Shown here: positions 42,302-51,645 of the stretch, piece by piece
How positions within the stretch are numbered: the stretch's first letter is position 1
Layout of the letters: each line of letters begins with the position of its first letter
NCBI GenBank assembly: GCA_023423045.1
Contig: JAFAGA010000034.1
Span: forward strand, 1 to 54,097
Source of the DNA: Bacillota bacterium
GTDB taxonomy: Bacteria; Bacillota; Clostridia; Lachnospirales; Lachnospiraceae
Direction of reading: 5' to 3'
DNA: 54,097 bases
The notes under the pieces: model-generated
The model's database searches: none
The model's input: the letters and a program-made list of their open reading frames with translations, nothing else
What the model was told of the DNA's origin: nothing
Made by a program: the position numbers and the translations under genes

Positions 42302-43186
42302 ATGTTAAATATAAGAAAAATATCAGTTCTATTATTGGCTGTCATCCTTGTCTCAGGAGCTTTCAGTGCCTGTTCCAATCAAAGCGGGGATAAAGGAGAT
42401 ACAAATACAGGTGAAAATACCACCGGCAATGGAGAGACAAACGAAAAGCTTAGCGGAAAAATTACGATGGCCGGATCCACCTCAATGGAAAAGCTGGCCA
42501 ATGTTGCTTCTGAGGCCTTCATGGAGAAGTATCCCAAGGTAATGGTATCGGCAGAGTTCATCGGCTCCTCCGCGGGTGTGGAGGGAGTGCTGGCAGGAAC
42601 CGTGAATATCGGTAACGCCTCCAGAGGTCTGAAGGATACGGAAAAAAGTTCCGGAGCCGTAGAAAATATTGTTGCAATCGATGGGATTGCGGTAATTATT
42701 GATAAGAACAATACAGCAGCCGATCTGAGCAAGGATCAGCTGATACAGATTTATACCGGAGAAGTTAATAACTGGAGCCAGGTGGGCGGAATGAACCAGC
42801 CGATTGTCGTAGTCGGAAGAGAAGCCGGATCCGGAACCAGAGGAGCCTTTGAAGAGTTGTTGGGTATTGAGGACCAGTGCAAGTATTCTAATGAAATTAA
42901 CAGTACCGGCGGTGTGATGGCGAAGGTCAGCTCTACTCCGGGAGCCATCGGATATGTTTCCCTTGATATCGTGGACGATACTGTTGCTGCCGCAGGTATT
43001 GACGGTGTGGAGCCTACGGAAGAGAATATTAAGGCGGGAACCTATCTGCTCAGCCGTCCCTTTGTAATGGCTACCAAAGGAGAGATTTCGGCTCAGAGCA
43101 AGGAAGTCCAGGCATTCTTTGACTATCTCAAATCCGAGGAGGGAAAAGAGTTAATCAGAAGCATCGGACTGATCACCGTAGATTAA
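42302..43186 (+). CDS. pstS: Phosphate ABC transporter substrate-binding lipoprotein PstS
   Basis: A 294-residue phosphate-capturing lipoprotein. The signal peptide ends in the lipobox 'FSAC' (Cys about residue 25), followed by a Gly/Asn/Thr linker. Phosphate-binding motifs are 'ITMAGSTSMEKL' (about 53-64), 'GSSAGVEGVLAGTVNIGNASRGLK' and 'GREAGSGTRGAFEELLG'. The C-terminus is intact. AAGGAG lies upstream. It leads the pst operon and follows the Pho box. Confidence 0.96.
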   Translation: MLNIRKISVLLLAVILVSGAFSACSNQSGDKGDTNTGENTTGNGETNEKLSGKITMAGSTSMEKLANVASEAFMEKYPKVMVSAEFIGSSAGVEGVLAGTVNIGNASRGLKDTEKSSGAVENIVAIDGIAVIIDKNNTAADLSKDQLIQIYTGEVNNWSQVGGMNQPIVVVGREAGSGTRGAFEELLGIEDQCKYSNEINSTGGVMAKVSSTPGAIGYVSLDIVDDTVAAAGIDGVEPTEENIKAGTYLLSRPFVMATKGEISAQSKEVQAFFDYLKSEEGKELIRSIGLITVD

Positions 43187-43221
43187 TCCTGGGGTTATGG
43201 GGAAAGGGCGGGTCAGATGAG

Positions 43222-43238
43222 ATGCCGCGAAGCGGCAT
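43222..43238. other. Hairpin between pstS and pstC
   Basis: A perfect 7-bp stem ATGCCGC/GCGGCAT (43222-43228, 43232-43238) with a 3-base loop lies just upstream of the pstC ribosome-binding site. It lacks a T tract and may protect pstS mRNA or reduce pstC expression. Confidence 0.65.
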
Positions 43239-43251
43239 AATGGAGGTATAT

Positions 43252-44190
43252 ATGAGTGAAAAGAGCTATTCCATTCTGGGAGGATATAATACGAAGAATA
43301 CAGTAGAAAGGGCCGCAGCAGTTGTGTTTGTCATTTGTGCCTTCTTCGCGGTACTGGCTGTGTTTTCCATCTCCCTTTATATGATTATCAGCGGTACTCC
43401 GGCAATTTTTGAAGTCGGACTGGTTGATATTCTATTTAGTACCACATGGGCACCTACGGCAGCGAAGCCGAGCTATGGTATTCTTTATGTAATTCTTACC
43501 TCAATTGTGGGTACCTCCATGGCAATTCTCATCGGTGTTCCCATCGGTGTCATGACGGCGGTTTTTTTGGCTGAGACTGCCCCGAAGAAGCTGGCAGGGA
43601 TTGTGCGGCCCGCCGTAGAGCTTCTTGCCGGGATTCCTTCCGTGGTGTACGGACTGCTGGGTATCCTGATTTTAAATCCCTTTATCTATAAGCTGGAAAT
43701 CGCGATCTATCGAAATGATCCGAACCATCAGTTTACCGGGGGATCGAATCTGATTTCAGCTGTGCTGGTACTTGCCATTATGATACTGCCCACAGTTATC
43801 AATATCAGCGAGGCGGCATTGAAGGCGGTACCAAGGCATTATAAACAGGCTTCCCTGGCGTTGGGAGCGACCCACATCCAGACAATCTTCAAGGTATTGC
43901 TGCCGGCGGCTAAGTCAGGTGTGGTCACCGCTGTTGTGCTGGGGGTAGGAAGAGCCATCGGAGAGGCAATGGCCATCAGCCTTGTTGCCGGAAACGGCGC
44001 AAATATTCCTCTGCCGTTTAATTCCGTGCGTTTCTTAACTACGGCTGTGGTCAGCGAGATGTCCTATGCGGCGGATACTCATAAAAGGGTGCTGTTCACC
44101 ATCGGATTAGTGTTATTTATCTTTATTATGATAATTAATCTGATATTGAACAGGGTTATGAAGGGGGGCAGTAAAAATGCCGATGGTTGA
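43252..44190 (+). CDS. pstC: Phosphate ABC transporter permease PstC
   Basis: A 312-residue membrane subunit with about six helices. 'GIPIGVMTAVFLAETAPKKLAGIVRPAVELLAGIPSVVYGLLG'-like sequence and 'EAALKAVPRHYKQASLALGATHIQTIFKVLLPAAKSG' (the ATPase-docking EAA loop) are diagnostic, together with 'GVGRAIGEAMAISLVAGN'. The start at 43252 (MSEKSYSILGG) has GGAGG upstream; an in-frame ATG at 43222 falls in the hairpin. It overlaps pstA by 14 bases. Confidence 0.96.
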   Translation: MSEKSYSILGGYNTKNTVERAAAVVFVICAFFAVLAVFSISLYMIISGTPAIFEVGLVDILFSTTWAPTAAKPSYGILYVILTSIVGTSMAILIGVPIGVMTAVFLAETAPKKLAGIVRPAVELLAGIPSVVYGLLGILILNPFIYKLEIAIYRNDPNHQFTGGSNLISAVLVLAIMILPTVINISEAALKAVPRHYKQASLALGATHIQTIFKVLLPAAKSGVVTAVVLGVGRAIGEAMAISLVAGNGANIPLPFNSVRFLTTAVVSEMSYAADTHKRVLFTIGLVLFIFIMIINLILNRVMKGGSKNADG

Positions 44191-45058
44191 AAGTATATTT
44201 GAAAAGAGGCGCCGTCCTCTGGACGCGGTTGCTTATACGATTATTTATTTCTGTGCTTCCGTTTCCATCCTTCTGTTGGCTGGAATTGTGGGTTATGTCA
44301 CGTACCGGGGGATATCCGCCATTAATCCGGCTTTTTTGACGACGGTGCCCAGCGCAATTAAAGGAACCTTTGGCATCGCCGGAAATATTGTAAATACATT
44401 GTATATGATTGTCATCACCCTGCTGATCGCGGTTCCCTTCGGAATTGGAGCTGCCATCTACCTGAATGAATATGCCAGGCCGGGAAGGCTGGTCAGCCTG
44501 ATTGAATTCACCACGGAGACATTGTCAGGAATCCCCTCCATTGTATTCGGCCTCTTTGGCTATGTGTTCTTCGGCACTACCTTAAAGCTGGGCTATTCCA
44601 TCCTAACCGGAGCCCTGACGCTGTCTCTTATGGTACTGCCCCTGATTACGAGAAATACGCAGGAAGCATTAAAGACGGTGCCCTCCAGCTATCGCAGCGG
44701 AGCCCTGGGTATCGGTGCAACCAAGTGGTATATGATCCGGACCATTCTTCTTCCTTCTGCCATGCCTGGAATTATTACCGGTGTCATCCTTTCCATCGGA
44801 AGAATTGTAGGCGAATCGGCAGCCCTGCTGTTTACCGCAGGAAGCGGCTATCTGTTGCCAAAGCTCGGTGAATACGGAGAAGGGCTTGTAGAAAAAATTA
44901 CACAGCCAGGGGGAACATTAACCATACAACTGTTTTTGAGTATGGAAAAGGCACAATACAGGGAAGCCTTTGGAATAGCGTTGGTATTGCTGATTATTGT
45001 GTTTGGCATCAATATGCTTACAAAGTATTTATCAAACCGGTTTAATGTAAATCGCTAA
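44177..45058 (+). CDS. pstA: Phosphate ABC transporter permease PstA
   Basis: A 293-residue partner of PstC. 'IAVPFGIGAAIYLNEYARPGRLVSLIEFTTETLSGIPSIVFGLFGYVFF' (about residues 82-130) and the EAA loop 'TQEALKTVPSSYRSGALGIGATKWYMIRTILLPSAMPGIITGVILSIGRIVGESAALLFTAG' are family signatures. Its start lies inside pstC (14-base overlap), after GGGGGG, indicating translational coupling. It ends 12 bases before pstB. Confidence 0.96.
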   Translation: MPMVESIFEKRRRPLDAVAYTIIYFCASVSILLLAGIVGYVTYRGISAINPAFLTTVPSAIKGTFGIAGNIVNTLYMIVITLLIAVPFGIGAAIYLNEYARPGRLVSLIEFTTETLSGIPSIVFGLFGYVFFGTTLKLGYSILTGALTLSLMVLPLITRNTQEALKTVPSSYRSGALGIGATKWYMIRTILLPSAMPGIITGVILSIGRIVGESAALLFTAGSGYLLPKLGEYGEGLVEKITQPGGTLTIQLFLSMEKAQYREAFGIALVLLIIVFGINMLTKYLSNRFNVNR

Positions 45059-45070
45059 AGAAGGGAAGGA

Positions 45071-45841
45071 ATGGAGACCCATATGTTAAAAGATAAGATC
45101 TATACAAAGAATCTTAACCTGTATTACGGAACAAATCACGCCCTGAAGGATGTGAATATGAATATTAAGGAGAAGGCAATCACTGCTTTTATCGGACCCT
45201 CCGGCTGCGGTAAATCCACCTTTTTAAAGACACTGAACCGGATGAATGATTTGATACCCGGGGTGAGAATTGAAGGGGAGGTTACTTTGGATGGGGAGAA
45301 TATCTATGATCCGAGGGTGGATACCACCCTGCTGCGCAAGAAAATCGGAATGGTATTCCAGCAGCCCAATCCTTTTCCCATGTCCATCTATGACAATGTT
45401 GCCTATGGTCCCCGAATTCATGGAATCAAATCCAAGACAAAGCTGGATGAACTTGTAGAGGAAAGCCTGCGCCAGGCGGCGCTGTATGAGGAGGTCAAGG
45501 ACCGTTTAAAGAAATCAGCCCTGAGCCTGTCAGGAGGACAGCAGCAGAGGCTTTGCATTGCCCGGGCCCTTGCCGTGGAGCCGGAGGTGATTCTCATGGA
45601 TGAACCGACCTCGGCGCTGGACCCTATCTCGACACTGAAGATCGAAGATCTGATGAGCGAGCTTAAAGAAAAGTATACTGTGGCGATTGTTACACATAAT
45701 ATGCAGCAGGCGGCAAGAATCTCGGATTATACGGCCTTCTTCCTTGTGGGGGAGGTAATTGAAATGGCGCCGACGGACACCCTGTTTACAAGACCGGAGG
45801 ATAAGAGGACCGAGGATTATATTACCGGAAGATTTGGCTGA
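45071..45841 (+). CDS. pstB: Phosphate ABC transporter ATPase PstB
   Basis: A 256-residue ATPase that drives phosphate import. The Walker A is 'IGPSGCGKSTFLKTLNRMND' (about residues 41-60), 'VFQQPNPFPMSIYDNVAYGPRIHG' is the PstB-type Q loop, the signature is 'LSGGQQQRLCIARALA', and the Walker B 'VILMDEPTSALDP', then the H-loop 'VTHNMQQAARISDYTAFF'. Two starts are possible: ATG 45071 with GAAGG, or ATG 45083 with GGAG; the longer is given. Confidence 0.96.
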   Translation: METHMLKDKIYTKNLNLYYGTNHALKDVNMNIKEKAITAFIGPSGCGKSTFLKTLNRMNDLIPGVRIEGEVTLDGENIYDPRVDTTLLRKKIGMVFQQPNPFPMSIYDNVAYGPRIHGIKSKTKLDELVEESLRQAALYEEVKDRLKKSALSLSGGQQQRLCIARALAVEPEVILMDEPTSALDPISTLKIEDLMSELKEKYTVAIVTHNMQQAARISDYTAFFLVGEVIEMAPTDTLFTRPEDKRTEDYITGRFG

Positions 45842-46044
45842 TCCGGATTTGATACAAGTCTGCTGGAAGCATTAGGATGAAGGTTTGACAGAAAAGAACC
45901 GATTTAATATAATAAAAGCGTAGTGAGCATGATGCGAGCTTGCTCGTAAGCATGCGATCGGAGTGGAAGACCATGAACACGGTCTGTGTTCATGATATAA
46001 TAAAATAAAAATATATTAGTCAGAATGAAAGGGAGGTATATCAC

Positions 46045-46707
46045 ATGACGGCTAGACTCAGCTTTGAGCATGAGCTCCAGGTATTGAAGGAAAATCTGAT
46101 TGAAATGGGGCAGCTCATCGAGAATGCAATAGAGAAGACTCTAATCGCCTTTGAGACCCAGAATGAGGAACTGGCGAAAGAGATTGTACAGGAAGATAGA
46201 AATGTAAATGATATAGAAAAGACCATTGAGGCAAGGTGCCTTTCCTTAATCCTGAAGCAGCAGCCGGTTGCCAGGGATCTTCGAATTGTCACCACGGCAC
46301 TTAAGGTGGTAACGGATATGGAACGGATCGGAGATCATGCTGCTGATATTGCGGAGCTGATTTTCCGGGAGAAGCGGGAGCCGATTTATGACCTGGTGAA
46401 ACACATCCCAGAGATGGGCAAGGTATCGAAGCAGATGGTGCGCGATGCGGTGGCGGCCTTTACCAGTGTCAATGTGGAGGAGGCCAGGGCTATCATAGAG
46501 CGGGACGACATCGTGGATGATTTATTTGATAAGGTGAAGGAAGAGGTGGCAACCCTTCTACGAGCCTCCTCGGAGCATGTGGATCAGTGTGTTGATATTT
46601 TAATGATTGCAAAATACTTTGAACGAATCGGAGATCATGCGGTGAATATCTGTGAATGGACGGAATTTCATGAGACAGGATCGGTGAATAATATAAGAAT
46701 TCTGTAG
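46045..46707 (+). CDS. phoU: Phosphate signalling protein PhoU
   Basis: A 220-residue all-helical protein of two PhoU repeats, each with a metal-binding E/D-x-x-x-D motif: 'ATTALKVVTDMERIGDHAADIAEL' (about 85-108) and 'MIAKYFERIGDHAVNICEW' (about 188-206). It links the Pst transporter to the PhoR kinase and restrains Pho signalling when phosphate is plentiful. A 203-base gap with short hairpins separates it from pstB. AGGGAGG lies upstream. Confidence 0.96.
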   Translation: MTARLSFEHELQVLKENLIEMGQLIENAIEKTLIAFETQNEELAKEIVQEDRNVNDIEKTIEARCLSLILKQQPVARDLRIVTTALKVVTDMERIGDHAADIAELIFREKREPIYDLVKHIPEMGKVSKQMVRDAVAAFTSVNVEEARAIIERDDIVDDLFDKVKEEVATLLRASSEHVDQCVDILMIAKYFERIGDHAVNICEWTEFHETGSVNNIRIL

Positions 46708-46757
46708 AAGAAGACTTGTTCAGATGCGCAAAATTATGCGCAGAAACGAGGTGAAAT

Positions 46758-47444
46758 ATGGAACGAATTTATGTAATTGAGGACGATGAAAATATCAGAG
46801 AGCTCCTTAAGATAGCGCTGGAGGGGTTTGGCTACAAAATCAAGGCCTATGAGGCCGCAGAGCCGGCCTTGCTGGATATGAAGGAGGAGGAGCCGGACCT
46901 GGCTATATTTGACTTGATGCTGCCCGGTATGGATGGCTTAACCGCAATTCGTATGCTGCGACAGGATATCCAGCTTAAAAATGTTCCGGTAATCTGCCTC
47001 ACGGCAAAGGATAAGGAATTGGATAAGGTGATGGGCCTGGATGTGGGCGCGGATGATTATATCACAAAGCCCTTCGGGGTATTGGAGCTGGCGGCCAGAA
47101 TCAGATCCCTTCTTCGCAGGGCGAAGAATGAGGATGTGGGCGATATCATAACGGTGGATTCCCTCAAGATCAATCCTCAGACAAGGGAGGTTACCAATCA
47201 GGGAGTGCCTGTCGAGCTGACCTATAAGGAATATGAGCTGCTGCTGTACCTGATTGAACACGATGTCAGGGTGGTCAGCAGGGATGAGCTGCTGAATCAA
47301 ATCTGGGGCTACGAATATGACGGAGAATCCAGAACGCTGGATATTCATATCCGGACCTTAAGACAGAAGCTGGGCTCTGTTGGAACGGAGCATATCAAAA
47401 CAGTGAGAAGCGTGGGTTATCGCTTCTCTAAATCCAAGGACTGA
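46758..47444 (+). CDS. phoP: OmpR-family phosphate response regulator (PhoP/PhoB)
   Basis: A 228-residue response regulator. The receiver has the acidic 'EDDEN' (8-12), phospho-acceptor Asp52 in 'LAIFDLMLPGMDG', and the switch residues 'CLTAKD' and 'ITKPFG'. The C-terminal winged helix ends 'LNQIWGYEYDGESRTLDIHIRTLRQKLG...IKTVRSVGYRFSK'. Its identity as the phosphate regulator comes from the pst-phoU context and the Pho box upstream of pstS. It is 50 bases after phoU and precedes the sensor kinase. Confidence 0.9.
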   Translation: MERIYVIEDDENIRELLKIALEGFGYKIKAYEAAEPALLDMKEEEPDLAIFDLMLPGMDGLTAIRMLRQDIQLKNVPVICLTAKDKELDKVMGLDVGADDYITKPFGVLELAARIRSLLRRAKNEDVGDIITVDSLKINPQTREVTNQGVPVELTYKEYELLLYLIEHDVRVVSRDELLNQIWGYEYDGESRTLDIHIRTLRQKLGSVGTEHIKTVRSVGYRFSKSKD

Positions 47445-47558
47445 GAAGAAATAGAAGCAGGCAGAGCTTTGCGGGAAGAAAACCCATGGAGGCTTTGCCT
47501 GTGCTGTCTTTACCGGGGCATTGGATAGGAGAAGATATAGGAAACAATGGAGGAGAAT

Positions 47559-48989
47559 ATGAAAAAGGCGATTTTCCAGAGGTTTATTATGATTGTATCA
47601 CTGGCGCTGATTTTGTGCGGCAGTATTTTTGTTGTGGCCATAAGCAGGATTATCATAGACCGGACGGAGGAGAATATGCTTTATACCGTGAGAATTATGG
47701 ATCACGGCCTGGAGTACGATGAAGATCTGAAAACCCAGGTGGATGAGCTGAAGCAGGTTAAAGGCAATGAGATGACCCGTTTTACGGTAATTGATCTCCA
47801 GGGCAGGGTGGTTGCCGACAGTGAGGTTGCGGACAGCTCCGAGATGGAGAATCACAGTGACCGGGAGGAGATAAGGGAGGCATTGGCTTCCGGCATTGGA
47901 TATTCAAGGCGTAAATCAGACACCTTGAATATGTCAATGCTGTATGTTGCCAGCACGTCCTATAATGGAAGGTATATTGTGCGCATGGCGATTCCCTTTT
48001 CCGGTGCGGAGCAGTATACCGGCCTGTTGGTGCCGGCAATCCTGCTGAGTATTGGTGTCACCCTAATACTTTCAGTAATTGTTGCCAATCGCTTTGCCGG
48101 TTCCGTTACGAGGCCATTGAAGGAGATTGCAGAGGAGCTGAATAAGCTCTCTCAGGAAAAGCCGGATTTTCAATTTAAAAAGTACGATTACGAAGAGATG
48201 AACGTGATTGCGGATACTACAATGAAGATGTCCCGGGCGGTGAAAGAATCCATGGACAGGATTGAATTTGAGCGTATGGTACGCCAGGAATTCTTCTCTA
48301 ACGCATCCCATGAATTAAAGACACCCCTGACCTCCGTCCGGGGATACCTGGAGCTTTTGGAAAATAATCTGGTGGCGGATGAAAAGAGCAAAAGGGATTT
48401 CCTCTCAAGAATCAAAAGGGAAACCGCGAATATGACCAGCCTGATTAATGATATTTTGATGATATCAAGGCTGGAGACCAAGGAAGCGGAGGTTACTTTG
48501 TCCGATGTACGTCTGGCACCTCTTGTCAAAGAGGTTTGTGCCTCGCTTGAACCTTTGGCCAAGGAATATCAGGTCAGCCTGGAGATCAATTGCAGACCCC
48601 TGATGATATATGCCAATACGCAGCAGATGAGGGAATTATTTAATAATTTGATTATTAATGCGATTAAATATAATAGACCCATGGGAAAGGTATGGGTAAC
48701 CGTATCCTCGGAGCAAAGTGATATTATTATCACTGTTAAAGATACCGGGGTAGGCGTTCCGGAGGATGCGAAGCAAAGAATCTTCGAGCGCTTCTACCGT
48801 GTGGACAAAGGCCGGAGCAAGAAGGTTGGCGGAACCGGTCTGGGTCTTTCCATTGTCAAACATATTGTTAATTATTATGGGGGTTCCGTGGAGGTGGAAA
48901 GTAAGGTCATGGAAGGCTCCAAGTTCACTGTCCGCCTTCCAAAAGCTCCTTCCAAAAAACCTCAGGCGGCAGAGGAGGGATCAGAGTAA
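47559..48989 (+). CDS. phoR: Sensor histidine kinase, PhoR type
   Basis: A 476-residue membrane kinase. Two transmembrane helices ('FIMIVSLALILCGSIFVVAI', about 9-28; 'GLLVPAILLSIGVTLILSVIVANRF', about 155-179) flank an extracytoplasmic PAS-like domain, then a HAMP-like linker. The HisKA box 'FFSNASHELKTPLTSVRGYLELLENN' puts the phosphorylated His at 251. The ATPase motifs are 'LFNNLIINAIKYN', 'VKDTGVGVP' and 'GGTGLGLSIVKHI'. The start at 47559 has GGAGG; an ATG 12 bases earlier is less likely. It is expected to phosphorylate the regulator encoded upstream. Confidence 0.92.
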   Translation: MKKAIFQRFIMIVSLALILCGSIFVVAISRIIIDRTEENMLYTVRIMDHGLEYDEDLKTQVDELKQVKGNEMTRFTVIDLQGRVVADSEVADSSEMENHSDREEIREALASGIGYSRRKSDTLNMSMLYVASTSYNGRYIVRMAIPFSGAEQYTGLLVPAILLSIGVTLILSVIVANRFAGSVTRPLKEIAEELNKLSQEKPDFQFKKYDYEEMNVIADTTMKMSRAVKESMDRIEFERMVRQEFFSNASHELKTPLTSVRGYLELLENNLVADEKSKRDFLSRIKRETANMTSLINDILMISRLETKEAEVTLSDVRLAPLVKEVCASLEPLAKEYQVSLEINCRPLMIYANTQQMRELFNNLIINAIKYNRPMGKVWVTVSSEQSDIIITVKDTGVGVPEDAKQRIFERFYRVDKGRSKKVGGTGLGLSIVKHIVNYYGGSVEVESKVMEGSKFTVRLPKAPSKKPQAAEEGSE

Positions 48990-49120
48990 GAACTGAAGAT
49001 AAAATTTTCAGCCCTAAGTAAACTTTTGCTTATAATATGACGATATATATAAAGATGCGATGATTTTCGGGAGGCAGGAGCCGGAGTTGTCAGTATAGCG
49101 AAGACAGGGGCGTATTAAAT

Positions 49121-49900
49121 ATGAAGAAGAAGTTGAACATTATATTTTTTGGTTTATTCTTTATGGGATCTGCTGTTGCAGAGGCATATTTTATACAGAC
49201 AGGCAGCAAGGATTATATCAGTGTAGTGGGAATAGGGGCCGTATTGCTGATCTCAGGCTATCTTCTCATGGATTCCATCCGAAGCAAGCTGGCAGAGCAG
49301 GGAAGAAACATACGTGACTATGTGGATCGGATGTACCAGGAAGAAACCCAGCGAAGAAACGAGCAGTTAACAGAGTTGATCAATCTTCAAAAGGCGACCT
49401 ATACAGCCTCCAAGAAAAATACAGCTGAAATAACAGCCAGGTTGGGAGAACTGCTGGAACGCGTGGAGCTGCTGGAGGAACATCGCGGGAAAGCCCTGGA
49501 ACGATTAGAGGTATTACAGAAAAAATCTCTGGAGGGGCAAAAGAACTCCCTCAATCTGGAGATTAATTATCATAAGGAGCACACAAAGCAGCTGATTAGT
49601 GCGTTGAAAGAGACTGGGAATCAGGAAGAAACCAGAGAGCTCCTTGATAAAATAAAGCAGTGCATTGAAAAGAGTACGGAAGAATTACAAAAGGAGCTGC
49701 AAAATATTAAAGCCCCGGACAGCATTCTCTCCAAGGAGGAGGAATTGATATCCGAGGCAGGTGAATTAACCGAAGCGGGAGGGAATGACGAAGCAGGGCA
49801 GGTATCCTTGGGTTCTGGGATCGTACCTCTTTATGATGATCCTAATAAAGCCCTGTCTGCAGATGAGATTGCCAAGCTGTTCGCATCCGCCGGCCGGTGA
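49121..49900 (+). CDS. Membrane-anchored coiled-coil protein of unknown function
   Basis: A 259-residue protein not matched to a named family. Two N-terminal transmembrane helices ('IIFFGLFFMGSAVAEAYFI' about 7-25, and 'ISVVGIGAVLLISGYLLM' about 33-50) are followed by a long cytoplasmic coiled coil (about 55-200, with 'LGELLERVELLEEHRGKALERLEVLQKK'). An acidic linker leads to a C-terminal motif 'DDPNKALSADEIAKLFASAG', which resembles the short 'LSxDEIxxLF' peptide at the N-terminus of FliM/FliN-like proteins. Its ribosome-binding site is poor. It lies between phoR and dacF and is probably not part of the Pho operon. Function not assigned. Confidence 0.75.
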   Translation: MKKKLNIIFFGLFFMGSAVAEAYFIQTGSKDYISVVGIGAVLLISGYLLMDSIRSKLAEQGRNIRDYVDRMYQEETQRRNEQLTELINLQKATYTASKKNTAEITARLGELLERVELLEEHRGKALERLEVLQKKSLEGQKNSLNLEINYHKEHTKQLISALKETGNQEETRELLDKIKQCIEKSTEELQKELQNIKAPDSILSKEEELISEAGELTEAGGNDEAGQVSLGSGIVPLYDDPNKALSADEIAKLFASAGR

Positions 49901-49908
49901 AACGGATT

Positions 49909-51324
49909 CTACAGATCCAGGAAATCATTGTCATTGTATAATTTACGGCGGGCACGCTTCTTATAGTAGGCACTCCGGCGCTTAAGACGGGGACGCTCTA
50001 CAAGAATAAAATAGAGTACGGTAATTAATACAAATAATCCTATGATACCTCCGAGGATAATCGGACGAAGGCTTTTATCCGCCTTCTCCGGAACAGGATT
50101 CTCCGGAGTGGAAGTAGGGTTATTTTTTTCAGCCGGGCTTTGAACCAGCCGGAGTGTCTCGTTGTTATGATACAAGATGTCAGCCCCGCCCACGTATTTG
50201 CCCAGATAGGTATAGGAGATTTTTCCAATAACGGTATTAGAGTTTAAAGTTGTAGTTTGCTCCGAAGCAGGGTAAAAGGTAACCTCTTTTTTGGCATCCA
50301 GGGAGGAAGCGCTGTTGGGCAGGATCAGATATCCTTTCTCATCTGTGATGATGGGGGTGGCGGCTGTACTCAGCAGAGGATTATAACGGGTGAACATCGG
50401 AGATTCCTCCAGTATCTGGGCGGTTTCCTGATCACCAATGGTATAAACAGAAAAATTATCAAAACCAAAGTCGAACAACTTCTGGGTATCCGTATACTGA
50501 TGTGCACTGGTGTCGTCTCTCATAACAACACAGATTAGCTCCAGGTCTCCGCGTTTAGCCACGGATACGAGAGTATATCTGGACTTGGAGGTATAGCCTG
50601 TTTTGCCGCCGATGCAATCGTCATAGCGATAAGTCTGCTTCAGTATAAAGCGATGATGATTGGCACAATATCTGGATTCATCCTGGATATTGGTGGGAGG
50701 AATCTGGTATGTCCTGGTTCCGAATATCTTGCGGAAGGTTTCGTTCTTCATCGCCTCCCGGGTAATCAGCGCCATGTCGTGAGCAGAAGTATAGTGATTG
50801 TCATCGTGGAGACCATGGGGATTGATAAAATTGGTATTTTCGCAGCCCAGGCTTTTGGCTCGCTCCGTCATCATCTTTGCAAATTCCTCGGCGCTGCCGG
50901 CCACATGCTCGGCCACGGCATAGGACACCTCGTTGGCGGATTCCAGAAGAATGGCATAAAGGCATTGCTGCATGGTAAGCTGCTCGCCCACATCTATTCC
51001 GATCCGGCTGCTGTTCAGGTCCACATCAAAAATGGCTTTTTTGGAGAAAGTGACAATCTCGCCCAGATTGGAATTCTCAATGGCCAGCAGGGCGGTCATG
51101 ATCTTGGTAATACTGGCCGGATAATGTACTTCGTCCATGTTTTTTTCATAAAGAATGAGTCCGGTGGAGGCCTCCATAACAATTGCTGATTCTGCAAAGA
51201 CACCCGGTCCGTCGGGCCAGTCAGAAGAATCCTCCAGGGAAGAGGCCTTTGCGGATACTGCAGAAAATAACGGGGAAAGAAATATAAGGATTAAGCTCAT
51301 CAGAGCAATTGCTTGTCGTTTCAT
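49909..51324 (-). CDS. dacF: D-alanyl-D-alanine carboxypeptidase (DacF/PBP5 type)
   Basis: A 471-residue low-molecular-weight penicillin-binding protein that trims the terminal D-Ala of peptidoglycan. A signal peptide 'MKRQAIALMSLILIFLSPLFSAVSAKAS' is followed by the active-site motifs 'SITKIM' (SxxK, about residue 75), 'SAN' in 'LLESANEVSYAV', and 'KTG' in 'IGGKTGYTSKSR'. A C-terminal transmembrane anchor ('IILGGIIGLFVLITVLYFILV') with a basic tail replaces the usual amphipathic helix. The start at 51324 has AGGAGG; the longer frame adds 20 residues. Leftward. Confidence 0.93.
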   Translation of the reverse strand: MKRQAIALMSLILIFLSPLFSAVSAKASSLEDSSDWPDGPGVFAESAIVMEASTGLILYEKNMDEVHYPASITKIMTALLAIENSNLGEIVTFSKKAIFDVDLNSSRIGIDVGEQLTMQQCLYAILLESANEVSYAVAEHVAGSAEEFAKMMTERAKSLGCENTNFINPHGLHDDNHYTSAHDMALITREAMKNETFRKIFGTRTYQIPPTNIQDESRYCANHHRFILKQTYRYDDCIGGKTGYTSKSRYTLVSVAKRGDLELICVVMRDDTSAHQYTDTQKLFDFGFDNFSVYTIGDQETAQILEESPMFTRYNPLLSTAATPIITDEKGYLILPNSASSLDAKKEVTFYPASEQTTTLNSNTVIGKISYTYLGKYVGGADILYHNNETLRLVQSPAEKNNPTSTPENPVPEKADKSLRPIILGGIIGLFVLITVLYFILVERPRLKRRSAYYKKRARRKLYNDNDFLDL

Positions 51325-51645
51325 AAAAACCTCCTGGAATAACATAAAACAAATCGTGAGAAATAGGTTGTCCCTTCCAATCAAAAATTATAACAGACAG
51401 ACTATTATAATGTATAACATTTTACTATATGGAAGGCCGGATTGTAAATATCAAAATGGTTATTTCTTGCAGCTCATAGCAGATATCCTGGCATTATATA
51501 CATGCTTTTTATTTAAACAAACCGTAAATAAACAGGGGAGTCAGGATACTGCTGAACTCCCCGAGGGATAAGATATATACTGTCTATAGCAAAAATGAGA
51601 TATCTTTGGAGAACCTCCGCAGAAATTAAACAGTTATGGCAGATA
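51325..51645. other. 321-base intergenic region upstream of dacF
   Basis: No gene is seen. On the minus strand a TATAAT-like element (51387-51392) could serve dacF, and the hairpin 51535-51562 could end the upstream flavin reductase gene. Confidence 0.5.
51535..51562 (-). terminator. Probable terminator of the flavin reductase gene
   Basis: On the minus strand GGGGAGT(T)CAG pairs with CTGACTCCCC with one bulged base, followed by TGTTTATTTA. It lies 84 bases past the stop codon. Confidence 0.5.

Noticed and set aside
45973..45993. Hairpin ATGAACAC/GTGTTCAT between pstB and phoU as a terminator
   Set aside because: The stem is perfect but no T run follows it; phoU is expected to be co-transcribed with pst genes.
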